Both the position numbers and the translations under genes were made by a program. This document shows positions 61,725 to 64,000 of a DNA stretch of 64,000 nt, one piece after another (within the stretch, counting starts at the first letter, position 1; every line of letters begins with the position of its first letter). The stretch comes from Leptolyngbya sp. SIO1E4 (lineage in GTDB: Bacteria; Cyanobacteriota; Cyanobacteriia; Phormidesmidales; Phormidesmidaceae), in contig JAAHFU020000003.1 of NCBI GenBank assembly GCA_010672825.2, positions 1,022,704 through 1,086,703 of the forward strand, given 5' to 3'. The notes under the pieces were generated by a model, which saw only the letters and a program-made list of their open reading frames with translations, searched no databases and was not told the DNA's origin.

Positions 61725-62029
61725 GTCCAGTCTGCAGTCCTGAAAATACGTTTAACCTCGTCATCCTTATTCGGGGAGGATAATGCTAAAGCTGCATGGC
61801 ACTTCTTTTAGAATCGGTGGGCGCTGCTGACTCTAGAGAATATCCGGGCTTGCGGCAACTCATACCGTCAACACCATGCATCCCCAGGCTTTAGGGTAAA
61901 CGGCAGCGGTGCCAACGCTTCTGACAGAACGCTAAGGGGGTGATTCTGAGCAGCCTGGCACTTTCATCCTTCGTGATAGATTGCCTTCGGGACATTCTCG
62001 AAAAGAAAGGGTCTGAGCAGACTCAATAA
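61725..62029. other. Intergenic region, no ndhL found
   Basis: 305 nt without a supported gene. In many cyanobacteria ndhL precedes the DUF3007 gene; no NdhL-like reading (about 70-80 aa with two membrane helices) is visible here. Confidence 0.55.
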
Positions 62030-62371
62030 ATGGATGACGCAATGCGAAGAATTGATGTAATTGCCATTGGTTTAGGAATTTTCCTAGTGGGCGGCGGCTT
62101 GTATGTGGGGCTTCGCATTACTGGCCTTGACATGCTTTCCGCTGGTGTGTGGAGTCAGGTGTTGCTAGTTGGAGGGCTGTTGGGGTGGGTGTTGACTTAT
62201 TTCACCCGCGTAGTCACAAAAAATATGACCTACAACCAGCAACTTAAAGACTATGAGGATGCCGTGCTGCAGAAGCGGTTAGACACCATGACGCCAGAGG
62301 AGCTAGCCCAATTAGAGGCCCGATTAGCCGCTGAAGCAGCAGATGAGGACAGCGTTGAATCCTCACAGTAG
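62030..62371 (+). CDS. DUF3007 family membrane protein
   Basis: 113 aa. The start RRIDVIAIGLGIFLVGGGLYVGLR and the second helix WSQVLLVGGLLGWVLTYFTRV are the two membrane segments of DUF3007, conserved in cyanobacteria and chloroplasts. YNQQLKDYEDAVLQKRLDTMTPEELAQLE follows as a coiled helix. The ATG at 62030 is taken; ATG 62042 (MRRIDV) is equally credible and closer to the family norm. It is commonly next to ndhL and trpA, and trpA follows here. A link with the NDH-1 complex has been suggested by neighbourhood only. Confidence 0.9.
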   Translation: MDDAMRRIDVIAIGLGIFLVGGGLYVGLRITGLDMLSAGVWSQVLLVGGLLGWVLTYFTRVVTKNMTYNQQLKDYEDAVLQKRLDTMTPEELAQLEARLAAEAADEDSVESSQ

Positions 62372-62522
62372 CCCTTACCTGTAACCAGCATCCCCATAGA
62401 CCATGGCTAACCCAGGTTGGTGGAGTAATGACAACAGCCTTCCGTAGACGATCGCGCCGTCTTGTCTTAGATTGCTGTAGTGGCCGCTTAAGTTGGCCTG
62501 TTTTGTCTTAGGAATTAAGGCT

Positions 62523-63326
62523 ATGAAGTCTGTATCTGAGCAGTTTCAGCAACTTCGCAATCGCCAACAGTGTGCACTCATCCCGTTTGTGACCGCAGGT
62601 GATCCAGATTTAGAAACGACCGCCCAGGCATTGCGGCACTTAGATCGCAATGGTGCAGATCTAATTGAACTCGGAGTGCCCTATTCTGACCCCTTAGCCG
62701 ATGGCCCCGTGATTCAAGCGGCAGCGACCCGTGCCTTGCAGCAAGGCATCACGTTAGACAATGTGCTGCAGGTCGTTAAAGCAGTTGCCCCTGAGCTTGA
62801 GGCTTCGATCATTCTCTTTACCTATTACAACCCCATCTTGAATCGTGGAATTGAGACATTTTTTCAAGATGTTTCTGAAGCGGGTGTGCGCGGTCTAGTC
62901 GTCCCCGATCTTCCGTTTGAGGAGGTCGCCGTATTGAGCGAGTCGGCCCAGAAGTTTGGGGTCGAGATCATCCTATTAGTGGCACCTACCAGCCCAAAAG
63001 ACCGGATCAAGGCGATCGCGGAGCAATCGCAAGGCTTTATTTATTTGGTTAGCGTGACAGGGGTGACGGGCATACGCACTGAGATTCAAAGCCGCGTCCA
63101 GGAATTGATTGGCACCCTTAAGGAGATGACGTCCAAGCCCATTGCCGTTGGCTTTGGGGTATCGCAACCGGAACAGGCTGCACAGTTGCGATCGTGGGGT
63201 GCAGATGGTGTGGTCGTAGGCAGCGCTTTTGTAAAACGGTTAGCGACAGAAGATCCCCAAACTGGTTTAGCAGCCCTTGAAGAGTTCTGCAGCCAGCTCA
63301 ATCAAGCGATCAAGCTATCGACATAG
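62523..63326 (+). CDS. trpA: Tryptophan synthase alpha chain
   Basis: 267 aa from the ATG at 62523 ([22 protein letters not shown]); earlier in-frame readings are rejected. It cleaves indole-3-glycerol phosphate to indole for the beta subunit. Catalytic Glu 49 ([11 protein letters not shown]) and Asp 60 (LADGPVIQ) sit at the same numbers as in E. coli TrpA. The phosphate-binding loops VSVTGVTG and [10 protein letters not shown] are intact. trpB is not adjacent, as usual in cyanobacteria. Confidence 0.97.
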   Translation: MKSVSEQFQQLRNRQQCALIPFVTAGDPDLETTAQALRHLDRNGADLIELGVPYSDPLADGPVIQAAATRALQQGITLDNVLQVVKAVAPELEASIILFTYYNPILNRGIETFFQDVSEAGVRGLVVPDLPFEEVAVLSESAQKFGVEIILLVAPTSPKDRIKAIAEQSQGFIYLVSVTGVTGIRTEIQSRVQELIGTLKEMTSKPIAVGFGVSQPEQAAQLRSWGADGVVVGSAFVKRLATEDPQTGLAALEEFCSQLNQAIKLST

Positions 63327-63506
63327 CCACCATCATCTGTTTCCAGTCGCTGATGATGAATGGTCAGCTCTCTGAAAGCATCCGCAGCTTGAACCCATAA
63401 CAACAGACTCATGCCACAACAAAGGGCCAATCCAGCCGCTTATAGGTATAGCAATCCGTAGAAGGGTCAGGTCGGTTAAAGTGGATGAAAGTTGGGAGAC
63501 CTGCCG

Positions 63507-63899
63507 ATGCCTGCTGCCTATAGTCTTGACCTGCGCCAGAAAGCAATCGCCGCGCTCGAAGCAGGGCACTCCAAAGCCTCGGTCAGTCGGTTAATGGGCA
63601 TTGGCACCACCACTCTGACGGAGTGGCATAATCGATATCGTGCGAGCGGCGAGGTCGCCGCTAAGCAAGGCTACCAACAGGGGCATAGTCATAAAATCAC
63701 CGATTGGGAGGCGTTTCGCGCGTTTGCCGCGATGCACGGGGACAAGACCCAGGCCGAGATGGCCCAGTTGTGGCCCGAGGAGATTAGCGAAGATACGATT
63801 GGGCGGGCGCTCAAGCGGATTGGCTTCACGCGAAAAAAAAGACGTATCTCTATGCTGAAAGAGACCCCGAAAACCGCCAAGCCTACGACACTGAGTTAG
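63507..63899 (+). CDS. IS630-family transposase, first frame
   Basis: 130 aa from the ATG at 63507 (MPAAYSLDLRQKAIAALEAGHS). The N-terminal helix-turn-helix (SKASVSRLMGIGTTTLTEWHNRYRASG) and a second winged-helix part (SEDTIGRALKRIGFTRKK) bind the element ends. Directly after KRIGFTRKK the frame runs over eight A (63833-63840). A -1 slip there joins the second frame, giving the full transposase. The unslipped product ends about 20 residues later and may act as a regulator. Confidence 0.87.
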   Translation: MPAAYSLDLRQKAIAALEAGHSKASVSRLMGIGTTTLTEWHNRYRASGEVAAKQGYQQGHSHKITDWEAFRAFAAMHGDKTQAEMAQLWPEEISEDTIGRALKRIGFTRKKRRISMLKETPKTAKPTTLS

Positions 63900-64000
63900 C
63901 GCAATTCGAGGAACACCAACGGGTTTATCTTGACGAGGCGGGCATCAATAATACCGAAGACTATGCCTATGGCTGGTGTGCCAAAGGCGAACGCTTTGCC
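63839..64000 (+). CDS. IS630-family transposase, second frame (partial)
   Basis: This is the -1 frame continuation with KTYLYAERDPENRQAYDTEL, then EEHQRVYLDEAGINNTEDYA and YGWCAKGERF up to the window edge. The Asp of VYLDEAG is the first acidic residue of the DDE catalytic triad; the others lie beyond the window. It has no start of its own and should be made by frameshifting at A AAA AAA. Confidence 0.82.

Larger units (their letters stand above)
63440..64000 (+). mobile_element. IS630-type insertion sequence, cut by window end
   Basis: Two overlapping transposase frames (63507-63899 and 63839 to the end) identify an IS630-family element. The left boundary is approximate: it probably starts shortly after the trpA 3' region, near the TA-rich tataggtatagc (63444-63455). 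IS630 elements target TA. The right end and terminal repeats lie outside the window. Confidence 0.75.

Overview
The window is a piece of cyanobacterial chromosome. The octamer GCGATCGC (HIP1) recurs in both coding and non-coding DNA (for example 2088-2095). There are two groEL genes, both with CIRCE operators, a phycobilin-type heme oxygenase, a cyanoexosortase-type gene, a CGLD27 (DUF1230) protein, DUF3007 next to trpA, STRR-like heptamer repeats, and a chromosomal set of very large PAS/GAF/CBS histidine kinases. Gene content fits a filamentous Leptolyngbya/Oscillatoriales-like organism, but that placement is inference. I see no tRNA, rRNA or CRISPR array.

Layout. 1-1,400: short repeats and a YihY/BrkB membrane protein. 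2.0-18.1 kb: a signalling block with two giant hybrid kinases (H-D-D relays), a free HPt protein between kinases two and three, and a third giant non-hybrid kinase. The modules are visibly duplicated and shuffled among the three. 18.0-19.7 kb: a cupin and an OmpR-type regulator whose phospho-acceptor Asp is replaced by Glu. 19.9-25.1 kb: a two-gene unit for a TPS/filamentous-haemagglutinin-type exoprotein and a TPR-CHAT caspase-like protein. 25.1-31.8 kb: groES-groEL1 and a separate groEL2, each under CIRCE, flanking a degenerate receiver protein and a GH24 lysozyme with three peptidoglycan-binding repeats. 32.1-33.3 kb: a methyltransferase and a hypothetical protein.

33.6-42.5 kb: an exopolysaccharide/exosortase block on one strand, with a DegT aminotransferase, exosortase, exosortase-associated protein, SLBB export protein, Wzc-like ATPase and prolyl oligopeptidase. 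42.8-46.7 kb: the most unusual locus. A DarB/StlD-like ketosynthase III is fused to a heme-oxygenase-like (putative diiron) oxidase domain. It is followed by an unrecognised 317-aa protein, a long perfect hairpin and a DoxX-type membrane protein.

46.8-49.4 kb: mostly small conserved genes (Tryco-1, CGLD27, asparaginase, TPR). 49.5-51.3 kb: an AT-rich sulfotransferase gene, gene-poor DNA and a decayed membrane-protein gene, which looks like an acquired or degrading patch. 51.5-54.2 kb: heme oxygenase, an atypical SDR and ClpP. 54.2-55.8 kb: a compact three-gene unit with a RusA-like resolvase, a PD-(D/E)xK-like small protein and an unknown protein with a disordered middle. 56-63.3 kb: map, PrxQ, cryptochrome DASH, TPR and small conserved genes, DUF3007 and trpA. 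The window ends inside an IS630-type element with a probable -1 programmed frameshift.

The best candidates for something undescribed are the ketosynthase-oxidase fusion locus (42.8-45.7 kb), the RusA/REase-like trio (54.3-55.8 kb) and the TPS plus TPR-CHAT pair (19.9-25.1 kb). All function calls come from reading motifs by eye; no database search was run.
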